Positions 1-11,453 of a stretch of DNA of 64,000 nucleotides are shown one piece after another. A program made the translations under genes and the position numbers. The stretch spans positions 18,662,001 through 18,726,000 of the forward strand of contig JANTQA010000047.1 of NCBI GenBank assembly GCA_027625915.1. Reading direction: 5' to 3'. The notes under the pieces were generated by a model. That model saw nothing but the letters and a program-made list of their open reading frames with translations, was not told the origin of the DNA and searched no databases. The DNA comes from Anaeramoeba flamelloides (taxonomy: Eukaryota > Metamonada > Anaeramoebidae). Positions within the stretch are counted from its first letter, which is position 1. Each line of letters begins with the position of its first letter.

Positions 1-802
1 TTTATAATATCAAAGAAGGTTTTACTTTTTTTTTATTTAATAGAAACTTTTTTCTTAATCTTTTTTTTTAAAAATGAGTTTCAATTTGCAAATTAATTTT
101 TGTATTACTTTTGAAAAAATAAAAAGTTTTTAAAAGTTTATCCACCATCCAGTGTTTCTCGGGTGTCATGTGGTCTAGTAAATGGATACAACCGATAATT
201 ATTTTCATTAGATAAAAGTAATGAAAAATATGTTAAAGTTTAATGTAAAAAAGAAAAATCTTAATATTTTTTTTTTTACAATTCATTCAATCATCTCCCC
301 GAAATGTATTGAAGAGTAAAAAGGAGAGTTGGGATAAAATATGAAATAATGAACTTTTTTATGATAATTATTAACCTATTTTATGTGAAAAAAAAAAAAC
401 AGTATCTTATATTGTTGTAACTCTTCTTCCGAATCTCAAGAAAATTTGGCAATATCAAAATGGAAAAAAATAAAATAATTCCTTTTTTATTTGATAATTA
501 ATTAATGATAAATCGAATTATGAATCTCTTTTCAAATTTCTAAATTTAAATTTAGAAAATTATAAAAAAAAAACAAAAAAAAAAAAAAAACAAAAAAATA
601 AAATTGAACAAATAAAGAAAAAATTAATATACTATTTTCACATATCATTCAATGAATAAATAAATTATGGTGTTTGTTTTTTTTTTTTTAGTGAAAAAAA
701 AATAAATAAAAAAAAAAAAAAAATTTGTTTTATCCAAGTTCCTTTCGAGATTAATTATTTCCAAAAAAAAAAATATCATCGCAACTCTTCAATTTTCTAA
801 AT
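1..802. other. A+T-rich stretch without a recognised gene
   Basis: No open frame or conserved motif is visible. The stretch holds poly-A and poly-T runs and lies 3' of the zinc-finger gene, so part of it is probably that gene's 3' untranslated region. A slightly G+C-richer patch at 140-190 was checked as a possible tRNA and rejected. Confidence 0.5.
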
Positions 803-3800
803 TTAATTGAAAGATTTTTTAGGCCTGCCTCTTCTCAGTGCATGACCGGTTTCCTTTTTATGTTTTCTTAAAAGCCAAGCTGTGGGGAATTTTTTACCGC
901 ATTTTTCTCCGTTGACAACGAAGGTGCATATATATTCTTTCCCCTTTTCGGAAATCTGCTTGATTGTAAAAACGCCGTTTTCTTCTTTGGTTTTGACCTT
1001 TATTGAATTAAAATCTGGGTGGAAAACAATTATGTGCCGATGTAATTCCTTTTCTGTGAGAGCCACAAATTTACAATCGGCGACTTGGCAGGGCACGATA
1101 TGATTTAAGTTTCTGATCAGTGAGGGTAGATGTGTATCCACATTGGGGTGGGCGTTTCTTTGTGATGCCTGGACAAAGGTTTCGTAATGGAAGGGTGTCT
1201 TCGAGGGTGCGGGCACGAATGGCAGGTGGTGATTTTTTTGAAGGAAATTCCAAATGTTGGTGGACTTTATTGGGATTTCTTTACAATGGTCACATTTGCC
1301 ACAATTTTGGAAGGTGATCATATAATTACTTCTGGTTAAATGCTTTAATAAAAACATAATTTCGTCGTACAGGATTTTGAATTTGGGGAATTTTAATAAA
1401 ACGTTGATCGAGCCATTTAAAAAGATCTTTACAAACTCGTAATCGTTATAGGGTTCATCCGTCTTTTCGCAATAAATAGGGATAGACTCGACTGACTTTA
1501 TAACCTTATTTTTCTTCAATGATTGATAAAAAGTCGACAATTTTTTATTTGCGCGATCAAACATATCAATTTCTCGTTCAATTTTTTCATTATTTGACAA
1601 GTCATTGTCCAAATAGGGTACCTTTTGTCCCTCCTTTTTAACCCCGGGCAACTTGAAATTCTGCAAATGCTTTGTAATTTCGCTCCATACTGTTGAGGTG
1701 GGGTTATGGGTGTAATCATCGCATGGCCCCGGTGCAAAGCATGCCAAATTTAGCAAATCCAATTTCAGGTCCCTCCAAATTCTCCCCATATAAATTATTG
1801 CAAGGAAATTTCTGGGGTTTAGTTCGATGCAATTAAAATCGGTAATCAAATTGACTACTTTCTTTCGGGGTTTGCTCAGCAAGACCTTGTAGATGTCATT
1901 TGTCATCGTCTGTGTGTTTGGTATCGAGTACTTGCCCGACCTATTAAAAAGATTCAATTTCCCGTTGGTCGGCAGCCTATAATGCAGTCTCCCCAATTGA
2001 TCTCGGAAGGATTTTGAAGTCCACTTTTCAATATTGTCTAACAGCAAATAGCCATGTGAGATCAAATAGTACCCAGGGTAGGGAAACCCCTCGGGCGGAT
2101 CGTTTTCTAATAAGGCGCTGATCCCAAATGGTTTTCCAAGGATTTGGGTTCCAATATTGATGTTTTTTGGATATTTTTGAAAGCAAATCACTAAGCATTC
2201 TTTACGAAATTTCACAGACATTTCAAGTAAATAGTTTATTTGCGTCCTACAATAAAAATAATCAATGTGCTTATCATACCCTCTAAAAAAGGTTAACATT
2301 TTGAATTTGTTTTTGAGCTCGTTTTTGTCGTTTTTGTTTTTTTTTTTTTTTTTATAATTTCGTTTTTCTTTTTCCCTTTCCCTTTCCCTTACCCTTTTTC
2401 TTTTCCCCTTCGGTTCATTTGCATTTTCGTCTTGGTTGTCTTTCCCAGCAATTGTCTTTTCCGTTTCCTTCTCTTTTTCTTTTTCTTTTTCCTTCTCTTC
2501 GGTTTCGGTTTTGGTTTCGGTTTCGGATTCACTTTCACTTTTGGTTTTACTTTCACTTTCGATTTTTATTAAATTTCCTTTTTCAATATCCATAAGATTT
2601 CCATTTCCAATGCCCATAGGATTATTGGTATTATTGATATTGATATCATTGCTATTGATATTGTTATTGTTCTTTTTATTCATATTTTTATTAGTATTTG
2701 TTTCCATTTTCAAATCGCTTTTTACAATTTTCTTTGAAATTATTTCTTGTTCATCTTTTTCTTCAGTTTCATTCTCGATTTTAATTCTTGGGATTATAGG
2801 ATCAAAGGCACTTTCAATAATAAATTTTTGATATTTCCTTTCGTTTTTCTTTGAAAATTTATCTAGACTTAATTTTTGATATTGGGTCTGGATCGAATCT
2901 TGGAATGATTGCTTAGTGTTGAGGTAAATATTTAATAGAATATTCTTGACAACTGGATCAATATGGTAAATTGGTGATGGCTGTGAATATTGGTAATCGT
3001 CAAATATTTGATTTAGATCATAGTCTCCAAAATCTGAGTTGAAAAAACTGATTGCACCACAGCTTTGAATTTCCTTTTTTTTAATTTTTGGTTGATATCC
3101 ATTTTGTTCCTTCAGCCCAATCATTGTTTCAAAATCAAAATTGTCTATTTCCTTATATTTCCTTTCGAGCTCTTTTTCTAATTCGTTTTCTATTTCCCTT
3201 ATTTTTTCAATTCCCATTTCTTGATCCTTTTCTTCTTTTTCCTTTTCTTTTTCCTTTTCTTTTTCCGTTTCCTCTTCCTCTTCCTCTTCTTCTTCTTCAT
3301 AGTAGTAAAAAGATTCGTTGTTTGAAAAATGTCTGTTACTTTTGGTTGTTGGGGGTAATTCGGACAAATTTTGTTCTTCATCTTTTTGAAATCTGCTTTT
3401 GAACTCAGATATCGGGATTTGATTCAACTTTAGTAAATCTAAAAATAACGAAGACTGACCGAAATGGTTTGTATTGACAAACACTTTCGAATTGTCATTT
3501 TCAACAAGCACAACTGAAAAAAAATTTAACATTTGCACCTCAATTAATTGCTTCATCATTTTTGGGAACTCAAACCTCTCTAAAATATGATCTGAAGTTG
3601 CTAAATTTAGGTTTTTCATGTCTCTCAATAATTGCAATAATTGATCCGTTACCAAGGGAAAAAATTCTTGTGCTTCGTTTATTGATCTGATTAATTTGTC
3701 TTCCAATTGCCAACAAAAAATGATGTTGTTACAAGACATGGAAATCGGCAAGTTCTGAACCAAGTTTTTGTTGTAATTATAATACAGTTTTCTACAACTG

Positions 3801-4144
3801 TCTTGGAAGGCACTTATCAAAGAAATTAATTTTTCCAAATAATTTTTGTTATTTTGGATTTCAATCACAGTTAGCCTATTCATTTGCGTCAAGCTCAAAT
3901 TCACTTGATCCAAATTCGTTTTGACTAATGACGTTTCTTGGCTCCACTTGTGTAATGGAAGTTTGGAGATAAACGCTTGGTAAAACCACCGGCACATGGG
4001 GATAAATTTCTGGATTGCTTTGTGGAATGAGGGCAGCGATAACAGATATTGTCTTACTTTTTTGTCTGTGACGATTGGGTTTAAAAAAAATTCACTCGTC
4101 GGTGGCGCTAGTTTGTTGAACGCAAAGCGATTTTTGTGGGTCAT
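803..4144 (-). CDS. C2H2 zinc-finger protein with long acidic and basic low-complexity regions
   Basis: A single open frame of 1113 residues starting at ATG (MTHKNRFAF). The C-terminus holds two C2H2 fingers. The first runs about residues 1019-1042 (CQVADC, then HRHIIVFH). The second runs about 1073-1101 (C..GEKC, then HKKETGH) and is followed by a basic AT-hook-like tail, RRGRPKK. A CGKCDHC cluster lies about 90 residues upstream and could bind another metal. The middle has a Glu/Lys run (about 283-310), an Asn-rich tract (about 480-515) and Ser/Glu then Lys/Arg repeats (about 530-610). The flanking ordered parts have higher G+C than the surroundings, as expected of real coding sequence. Likely a nuclear DNA-binding protein. 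I do not recognise the large N-terminal domain. No intron is needed to keep the frame open. Confidence 0.85.
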   Translation of the reverse strand: MTHKNRFAFNKLAPPTSEFFLNPIVTDKKVRQYLLSLPSFHKAIQKFIPMCRWFYQAFISKLPLHKWSQETSLVKTNLDQVNLSLTQMNRLTVIEIQNNKNYLEKLISLISAFQDSCRKLYYNYNKNLVQNLPISMSCNNIIFCWQLEDKLIRSINEAQEFFPLVTDQLLQLLRDMKNLNLATSDHILERFEFPKMMKQLIEVQMLNFFSVVLVENDNSKVFVNTNHFGQSSLFLDLLKLNQIPISEFKSRFQKDEEQNLSELPPTTKSNRHFSNNESFYYYEEEEEEEEEETEKEKEKEKEKEEKDQEMGIEKIREIENELEKELERKYKEIDNFDFETMIGLKEQNGYQPKIKKKEIQSCGAISFFNSDFGDYDLNQIFDDYQYSQPSPIYHIDPVVKNILLNIYLNTKQSFQDSIQTQYQKLSLDKFSKKNERKYQKFIIESAFDPIIPRIKIENETEEKDEQEIISKKIVKSDLKMETNTNKNMNKKNNNNINSNDININNTNNPMGIGNGNLMDIEKGNLIKIESESKTKSESESETETKTETEEKEKEKEKEKETEKTIAGKDNQDENANEPKGKRKRVREREREKEKRNYKKKKKNKNDKNELKNKFKMLTFFRGYDKHIDYFYCRTQINYLLEMSVKFRKECLVICFQKYPKNINIGTQILGKPFGISALLENDPPEGFPYPGYYLISHGYLLLDNIEKWTSKSFRDQLGRLHYRLPTNGKLNLFNRSGKYSIPNTQTMTNDIYKVLLSKPRKKVVNLITDFNCIELNPRNFLAIIYMGRIWRDLKLDLLNLACFAPGPCDDYTHNPTSTVWSEITKHLQNFKLPGVKKEGQKVPYLDNDLSNNEKIEREIDMFDRANKKLSTFYQSLKKNKVIKSVESIPIYCEKTDEPYNDYEFVKIFLNGSINVLLKFPKFKILYDEIMFLLKHLTRSNYMITFQNCGKCDHCKEIPIKSTNIWNFLQKNHHLPFVPAPSKTPFHYETFVQASQRNAHPNVDTHLPSLIRNLNHIVPCQVADCKFVALTEKELHRHIIVFHPDFNSIKVKTKEENGVFTIKQISEKGKEYICTFVVNGEKCGKKFPTAWLLRKHKKETGHALRRGRPKKSFN

Positions 4145-4172
4145 TCTTTTGATGCAAGATTATTTTTTATTT
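4145..4172. promoter_or_regulatory. 28-bp head-to-head gap between two start codons
   Basis: The zinc-finger ATG (minus strand, ending at 4144) and the ATG of the proposed small gene (plus strand, 4173) are separated by only 28 bp. If both are real, their 5' leaders must overlap or one transcript starts inside the other gene. No promoter motif can be defended here. Confidence 0.25.
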
Positions 4173-4583
4173 ATGTTGTTGAAAAGGTTTGAATCCAAAA
4201 AGTAAGTTTGCCAAAAATGAATTAATTTGGCTTCAAATGTTAACTCTCTTTTTTTTGAATTATTTGGGTGCTTTAAATAGTTTAAGAGGATGAGATATTA
4301 ATTTACTGAATCACGATCACTTCCTATAAATACTCTTGGTATCATATTTTTTTTTTTTTATTTTATTTCAAGTTCGAAAAATACACAACCAGAAGATGAA
4401 CAGTTCACAACTCATTTGTCTACTTGGGGTTTAATAAGAGCACTATTTTTGGTTTCCATCTCTTTGTTAGAGCTTCTCTCTGTTCGACGAAGGTCACAGC
4501 CAAAAGAAAGGATTGTTTCGCTTTGTGAATTATTCTTAGAAATTTTTAAAAACCTCTTTTGTCAAAGCGACTTTGTGTCATAA
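4173..4583 (+). CDS. Proposed small two-exon protein, hypothetical
   Basis: Exon 1 is 4173-4201 and exon 2 is 4373-4583. The donor reads GTAAGTTTG and the acceptor is a T-rich tract ending TTTCAAG, so the 171 bp intron is close in size to the Rab introns in this window. Joining keeps one frame through to TAA: 79 residues beginning MLLKRFESKN. The protein has an acidic patch (QPEDEQ), one likely membrane-spanning stretch (GLIRALFLVSISLLELL), a basic patch (SVRRRSQPK) and a Cys-containing C-terminus ending FVS. Exon 2 uses G+C-rich codons compared with flanking DNA. I do not recognise a family. Consensus splice sites and frame agreement support it; transcript data would decide. Confidence 0.5.
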
Positions 4584-4838
4584 TTTTGAAACTCAAGTTT
4601 CTATTTTCCAAAGAAAAAACACTATACAAATTGTTTAACTCTTTATTTAATGATTTTGGTCAGGTTCTTTCCATAATTAGAAAACTTGAAAAATTTAATT
4701 TTTTTAAAAAAATTGTGTTATTTATTAGTTTTTTTTAAAATCTAATAAAAAAGATGGAATAAGGTCATCTATTGGAAAGATGAAAAATCATTTATTATTC
4801 TTTTCAAAACCAAATTCTCTCTTTTTTTAAAATATCCC

Positions 4839-5398
4839 TTAAGGTTTACAATCCCTGAAACTGGAAAAAAGATTATCTTGTATTGGGTGTGTCAACTTGT
4901 TATTTTGGTTCTTAGCTGATCGATCCACAACTAAGTTTGGATAGTATAGGTGGTTGAAAAATGCTATTTTTGTGATTTTATTTTTTTTTTTTCCGAAATC
5001 CGAATTGATGAGTCTAAGATTAATTAATTGGAAGGTATTGAATTGAAAGTGTTAATTTTTGGGTTGTCAATTGAAATTATCATTTTCCTTTTACAGAGTT
5101 AGGAGTAAATAAAAAAAATTTTTTTTACAAGCATCAGATAATACAAATCGTAAATAAAAATATCAACATAGAAAACAAAAAACTCAATTACTAATTAAAT
5201 ATCTTCCAATTAATTAATCTTAGACTCATCAATTCGGATTTCGGAAAAAAAAAAAATAAAATCACAAAAATAGCCTTTTTCAACCACCTATACGATCCAA
5301 ACTTAGTTGTGGATCGATCAGCTAAGAACCAAAATAACATGTTGACACACCCAATACAAGATAATCTTTTTTCCAGTTTCAGGGATTGTAAACCTTAA
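4839..5398. mobile_element. TIR element with about 200-bp near-identical arms, TTAA at both ends
   Basis: The left arm (about 4843-5037) is repeated in inverted orientation at about 5201-5394 with few differences. Both outer ends read TTAA next to GGTTTACAATCCC or its complement, so TTAA may be the target duplication, as in piggyBac-type insertion. The 160 bp centre has no open frame. The high arm identity suggests a recent insertion or gene conversion. Non-autonomous. Confidence 0.75.
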
Positions 5399-5759
5399 AG
5401 GCAGCCAAAAACCCAAAAAAAAAAGTTAAATTACGGGATTTAAATTAGTCTTATAAAGAAAATAGAAAAACACGCATGTTGCTTGAGGTGATGGTGTTCG
5501 AAGTAAATGCGATCTGAAAATAAAATAAATTTTTTTGTTTTATCTTCAAAAAAGGTTTAATAATGAATTTTCAAAATTCTAATTAAAACAGGCGTTTTAG
5601 AAAGTTTGAAGGTCAATTTATAAAACGTTGGTTACTGGCCTTTGTAATGAAACTGTTCAATATTTTCAGTAAACAGTGTTTATTAATTGTTGTTGAAATG
5701 AAAACTTTTAAGTGGTGTGTTTATTTTTAAAAAGGAAGTCTGTCATGGCAATAATACTT

Positions 5760-6405
5760 TCAATCTCGAAGTAATAATTGAAATTTTTTTTCAAAGTTTT
5801 CCAATACATTGTTTCTTATTATTGATTGAAAAATTGAAAGATCTTGATATAACCGATGAGTGTTGACAGTTTTTAGGGGACCTAATTCTCTCTCATTATG
5901 TAAATGGTTGAAAAATAATTGATTTTTAAATAATTTGGTCATTGGCAATGTTCTTGTTTAATTTTAATCAGATAAAATCTCGGATAATTAACTTTTGATT
6001 CAAAATGAAATATTGGTTCACTAAGGATTCTTATCTCAACCAATAGAGGTCAAAAAAGTACCAAAACACCAAATAAAGTCATCCCATTACAAGATATGGT
6101 TTGGAGACTATTGACTTGAGGGGAAAAAGGAAAATGAAATGAAATTTTTGGTTTTCAATTTCAAAAAACTTTGAAAAATTGAAATCTCATTTTTGATAAT
6201 GCGGAGATACCAAACAGTTTTTCAGAAAAGCTTGTTCTCTTTTTATCCTTTTTGGGGTTTGTATTGGATCAAACTGAAAGATTTGGTTATTGTGAATTTT
6301 GGTGTTGATTTGTTTAAATTTGGTTGAATTAGATCTCTTTTCTGAGGAGATTGGTCTTGAAGGTTGTAGAAAAACACTTTGATAATATGATCGATTTGAT
6401 TTCAA
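5760..6405 (-). CDS. Possible two-part hypothetical gene or gene remnant
   Basis: Two short open stretches follow each other on the minus strand. 6405-6187 includes SYYQSVFLQPSRP and FDPIQTPKRIKREQAF. 5948-5760 includes FNHLHNERELGP and VNTHRLYQDLSIFQS. Their composition looks protein-like rather than random for A+T-rich DNA. A donor-like GTATCT sits near the end of the first stretch, but the phase I could find for joining them does not match. No ATG begins the first stretch. Either exons of an unrecognised gene or a decayed copy. Confidence 0.25.
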
Positions 6406-9050
6406 TACGTTTGTTTTGGAAACCGCAAGGTTTCACTGAACTGTATTTTTGATTAAACACAAAATAAAAACCAAAAACCTTATTTAAAGAAAAAAAAACA
6501 ACCTTTAAAAAAAAAAAAACAACAGCTATTTACAAAAACAACAGACATAAATTTTGAAAAACACAAAGAAAGACGTCAACACGGGTTATTGAAACAACTG
6601 TACAACCAATTTCAATATAAAACTGGAAATATGGAAAGTGTACAAATGATTTTTAAACAACAAAATGCAGTTATATCGTTTAAATTCTATTTGAAAAATT
6701 ATTGTGATTCAAAAAAGTTTATGAAAACGGTTTTTTCATTCAAAAAGAAAATAATAAAAATCAATTTTAACTCCTAAAAAATATCAGTTAAAATGGGGAT
6801 CAGAAAATTTAATATCTTTTATTTATGTAATACAACACAAAGAAACAAATTGAATTATTATCGAGAATCTATAAATGCTGGTTAATGATTTTGTATGTTT
6901 AAATTTTTTTGAAGATTGAGTTGAAAAGAAATATATTTTAAAGATTTTTGCCCCACTTTATTGGAAATAGCTTATATTAAGGGACTAGTGTCTACTTGAT
7001 AAATTTGTCTATAATTAAAATTTTGTTATTGAGTGTACACCGGGTAAGTGCCCCGTGGTTCAAATGTCTTTAAAAATCCGAAAGTGGAATAGTACCAAAA
7101 AAAAAGTTGTTCTTAGAAATTTCAAACAATATTCTATTGGAAAAAATCAACTATTTTAGAAAATAATATTTATTTCGAGACAAATACGAAGGTAAAATCA
7201 TGAATATTCAAGAGTTCAAAGTTGAAAAATATATTTCTTCGCTTTGTCTCAAAATATAAATTAGTTACTAAAAAACTAAAATTTTTTTTTTATTTTTCTT
7301 TTGAACTATCCAAAAAGAAATTTTTTTTGATTTGTTAATTTCAAGATTTACTCAATAATGATAAACATAAAAACAATAAGATTGAATTAATATGTTTCCC
7401 CTTTTCCGAAACTGGTTATATAATCAATATAAACCACATTTCAACCAAAGTAGTCAGAACAAAATGAAAAATTCAATTTTTTTATAAGAATTAACTAATA
7501 TTCGATAGTTTAGAAATAATAGAAATATATAATCTTACAAATAGAGTTGATGTTTGTAAAAGAAGTACCCAAATAAACTCAAAATTTTGCCAAAAAAAGA
7601 ATGTATAAAAATTTTTTCATCCCCTTTCTATTGAAACATCTTTTGGAAAATTTCAATTTTAATTTAGGAAATTGAAATTGTTGACAAGAAGATTTTATAA
7701 TAATGTATATAAAAATTTCAAAAGAAATAATATCACCACAATTTTCTGAAAGTTCATTTAGATTTTCATTGATTTTTTCTTCTTGTTATCTTTTATTAAA
7801 AAAAAAAAAAAAAGTAAATAGAAAAAAAAAAATTAAATAACAATGAAGTAAAAATCAAAAAACAAAAAAAAATTTGTCTCTATGAGAAAAAATGAACTGA
7901 TCTAAAAATTGAAAATTTATTTTGAAAAAGACTGGGAGAAATTCATAGACTAAAAACGCCTTTTCTTCATTAAAACTGGTTCCTTTGTCCGAAAAAGAAA
8001 GTACTTGTAATAGATGATTTTAATTTCTCAAAATAATATCTGAGTTAATTATTTAATTTTTGAAAAAAATTCAATTTTCTAAATACCAATGGATATTTCA
8101 AGACAAAAATGGTTCTATAAATTTGCTATAGAGTTCCCCCGCACCCAAATAGAGATGTGGTACCAAAGGGAATATTATTAAATCATATATTCTTGTGATT
8201 AAATTAATTTGTATAACAATTAAACAACTTTTCATGGCATCTCAAGGTAAAAAAGCAGTGAACAAAAAAAAAAATCATCTGATCTGCTTGGAAAAAAGAT
8301 TTTAGATTCCAAAAATTCAAAAAAAAGTTTAAAAGAATCTTAATTATTAAAATTTCAACAAAAATAAAAAAAATCATTTGATTTCCCTGGCTCAAAATTC
8401 AATTAACAAAAAAAAGTTTTCAATAGAATATCAACTACCAAAAATTCTTATTACAAAAAAACAACATTTCTTGGATATCTCTGTAACAAAAAAATCAAAT
8501 TTTAAACAATAAAAATTTCGAAAGAATTCTCATTTTCAAAAAATAAAATTCTAAAAAATAGAGTTTATAAGAATTCTTCATTGAAATTTAAAAAATCAAA
8601 CTTTAAAAAAAATTCTAATATTTTTCTTATTTATATTTCCAAGTGATTAAATTTCTCCAATTTGGAACAAATTATTTTCTTTGACTATAAAATCAATTTA
8701 ATTTGATTTAATCCAATTTATTCTCATTTTGTAATCCAATAAAGGTGGTAAAGTAACGATTTAGTAATATTCTTTTTTTGAAAACAAACAAAAAAAAAAA
8801 CAACTCATTTAAGTAATGAAAAAAAGCGCCAAAGAGTGACACTTCAAAACCAACATAGTTTTTTTCATAATTATATTTCATAACGATTCAAATTCAAAAT
8901 CGATTATCATTATTTGGAGCCTTTTTCTAAAAATATACGAGTTTTTCATTATTTATTTTTTTAGATCTATTGTACAACAAATTTTGATTAATATTCCTTA
9001 TATTAATAACTCTTAAAAATTCTTTATAATTTTTTTCAAGGTAATTTGAG
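6406..9050. other. Intergenic, no gene seen
   Basis: Only short chance frames occur. A small imperfect hairpin lies at about 7169-7260, with TTTCGAGACAAATACGAAG facing its near-complement. A patch of slightly higher G+C near 7033-7075 (GTGTACACCGGGTAAGTGCC) could not be assigned. Confidence 0.4.
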
Positions 9051-9059
9051 GGAGGAGTT

Positions 9060-10020
9060 TAGAATTCCTCTTGTATGCCTTTAGGTTTTTTTTAATTTGA
9101 GAAATAAAAAGAAAATTTTAGAAATTCTCGGTTTATTTCTTAAAGTAAAAAAAAAACCGCCGTTAGCCTTTCTTGAATTTTCTGTTTATTTGTGAAGTGT
9201 TATAGGTTTTTTTTTGAGGTTTTCTATTTTATTCGTGAAGTTTTCTAGGTTTTTTTAACTTTTTGAAATAAACAGAAACTTTTAATAAATTTCCGGTTTA
9301 TTTCAAAAAGTAAAAAAAAACTAACGAAAATCTTTTGATTTTCGAAATAAATAGAAAACTCAAAAAAACCTAACGAAAATCAATAGATTTAACAAATAAA
9401 ACCAAAAACCTCAAGAAAACCGATGCACTTTACGGCACTTGACGACACTCTACAACACTCTACCGTACTCCCAAAATTCCTAAACTTGAATTTAGAAATT
9501 GTATAAAAGATTCAAACATAGTTTTATTATCTATCAGAGCTAATAAAGATATTGAATCTTGTTTATTAATAATAATAAAAATAATATTATTTTTTAAAAT
9601 AAGTGAAAAATTATTTTTTTCTAATTCAGAAATCCAGATTTTACGATTATTTTCATATGCTGGGAAGTCATTAGGTTTTCCAGATTTCAAAAGAATTGTA
9701 AAAAATCTTTGATTTATCTATTCTTTTAAATTCCGGAAAACCGCCGTTAGGTTTTTTTTGAGTTTTCGAAATAAAAAGAAAATTACAAAAATTTTCTTTC
9801 TATTTCTAAAATCAAAAAAACCACCATTAGGTTTTCTTGAGTTTTCTGTTTATTTGTAAAATCGAGAGATTTCCATTAGGTTTTTTTTTACTTTAGAAAT
9901 AAACCGAAAATTTTAATAAATTTTCTGTTTATTTCCAAAGTAAAAAAACAGAGAAAACTTTACAGATAAAACTGAAAACCTCAAAAAAACCTAGACATTT
10001 GACGGCACTTGACGATACGA
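9060..10020. repeat. Two related blocks of alternating inverted motifs flanking a short frame
   Basis: Blocks at about 9060-9440 and 9730-10020 share the motifs GTTAGGTTTTTTTTGAG, TTTCTGTTTATTT and AATAAACAGAAA in alternating orientation. Both end with a run containing GGCACTTGACGA. Each block could fold into several hairpins. The blocks bracket a 76-codon minus-strand frame. This looks like a compound fold-back repeat, its class unknown. Confidence 0.5.
9460..9690 (-). CDS. Hypothetical short frame between two repeat blocks
   Basis: A frame of 76 codons beginning MKSGKPNDFPAYENN, with hydrophobic segments NNIIFIIIN and SISLLALIDN. It lies between the two related repeat blocks. It may be a captured gene fragment or chance. 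No domain recognised. Confidence 0.2.
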   Translation of the reverse strand: MKSGKPNDFPAYENNRKIWISELEKNNFSLILKNNIIFIIINKQDSISLLALIDNKTMFESFIQFLNSSLGILGVR

Positions 10021-10270
10021 TCACAGAGAAAATGATCCAAATCTTCAATGATATCCAAATCTTTATTTATTTTACACAATTGACAAAATTGTGATTTATT
10101 TTTGTTCATAAAATAAGAATATCTATTAAGATAATTTGCATAATTTCTTAACTTTAGAATAGAAGTTGAGAAATACTTTATAATTTAAAATTCTTGTGTA
10201 ATTTTTTTTTTATTTTTTGAAAATCAGAAAACCACTTTTTTAAAATCTTAAAGAATAAAAAAATTTTGCT

Positions 10271-10684
10271 TACAAATACTCTAAAAGTGATGTCTTAATA
10301 TTTTAGGTTTTTTTACTAAATTTGTCATTTTTCCAAAAACTATAAAAACTTTCCAATGCGCCCTGATGGAGAAGTTTTTTGTCAAAGAACTTGGGGTTTC
10401 TAATAGCAAAAAAAAAAAATGATTTAATGTAAGAATCAAAATGTTTGGTGAGACTGTTTTGTTTTTTGATTTATGAAAATTATTTTCGTTTTTTTAATTT
10501 CTGTTTCAAACCCAAACATTTTTATTTGTTTAATAAATTACTTTTTTTGTGATTGAATAACTTGGATTTTTTGACAAAAAAAAAACCCAATCGGGGCGCA
10601 TAGTAAAATTTTTCTAGTTTTTGGAAAAATGACAAATTTAGTAAAAAAACTTAAAATATTAAGACATCAATTTTAGCACATGTA
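10271..10684. mobile_element. TIR element, family D, copy 1
   Basis: The left arm contains GATGTCTTAATATTTTAG then ACTAAATTTGTCATTTTTCC. The right arm is its complement at 10590-10684. Weaker pairing extends inward through ATGCGCCC and TTTTTTGTCAAA, giving arms of about 140 bp. The end reads TACAAATACTC on the left and, inverted, TACATGTGCT on the right. A second copy lies at 29465-29874. There is no open frame, so it is a non-autonomous DNA transposon. Confidence 0.75.
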
Positions 10685-11453
10685 TAGATTCAAATGTGTG
10701 ATAATTTTGATGTGTTTGTTTCTTTCTTTTTTTTCTGTTTGGTGTTGGTGAACTCAGAACCCTAAAAGAATAGAATATTTAGGAAAGGAAAAAAAGATAA
10801 TTAGATGAACTTTTGTATCATTGAAAAATAAAATTGGGGTTTTTGTTTGTTTTGATTTACCTGATCAGTCCCAAATCAATTAAATCATTTAAGTCTTGAC
10901 AAACAATTTGGAATTAATTTTGACTACACATTTTGTTGGGTTTATTTTTAATACTTTTTGATATTCACACAAATAATGGGAAAAAATTTTTCACTTGAAT
11001 TTCAACTTTTTTTTCTTTTCAAAAATGAATTTCAAAGAAATAGATCGTAATTTGGATTTAATGAATTTGCCTTGTACTTTTTTCTTTATTGTTCTATTCT
11101 TTGGCTTATTTTAGATGATCAAATAACCCTAAAAAAAGGTATTGAGAACTGAAACGAAAATAATTTATTTAAATTATGTCCCATTAAAATTTCAGATCTT
11201 TAGATCAAACTAAAAGATTTTTCTGAAGAGTGAGGTGGAAAATGCAATTTTTGATGGAAAACAAAAGTAAAGTGGAGTTGTTAGTTTAATTTTTAAATCT
11301 TTAAATTAGTTGCTGTTTATACGAAAATAAAAGATTAAAAGTATGAAGTGCTTTGATCGTTTTTCGCTTCACGTCTCCAAAGAAACAAAAAGAAAAAAAA
11401 AAATAAAAAAGCAAAAGGGAAAAGATAAAAACAAACACAAAAAACAATTTCTT

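Noticed and set aside
130-195. Possible tRNA (GTGGTCTAGT followed by AAATGG)
   Set aside because: Resembles a D arm, but no B box or matching acceptor stem follows.
2436-2831. Plus-strand frame opposite the zinc-finger gene
   Set aside because: A Ser/Phe/Leu-rich shadow of the Glu/Lys and Asn tracts coded on the minus strand.
3088-3402. Plus-strand hydrophobic frame
   Set aside because: Mirror of the acidic repeat of the zinc-finger protein; no independent support.
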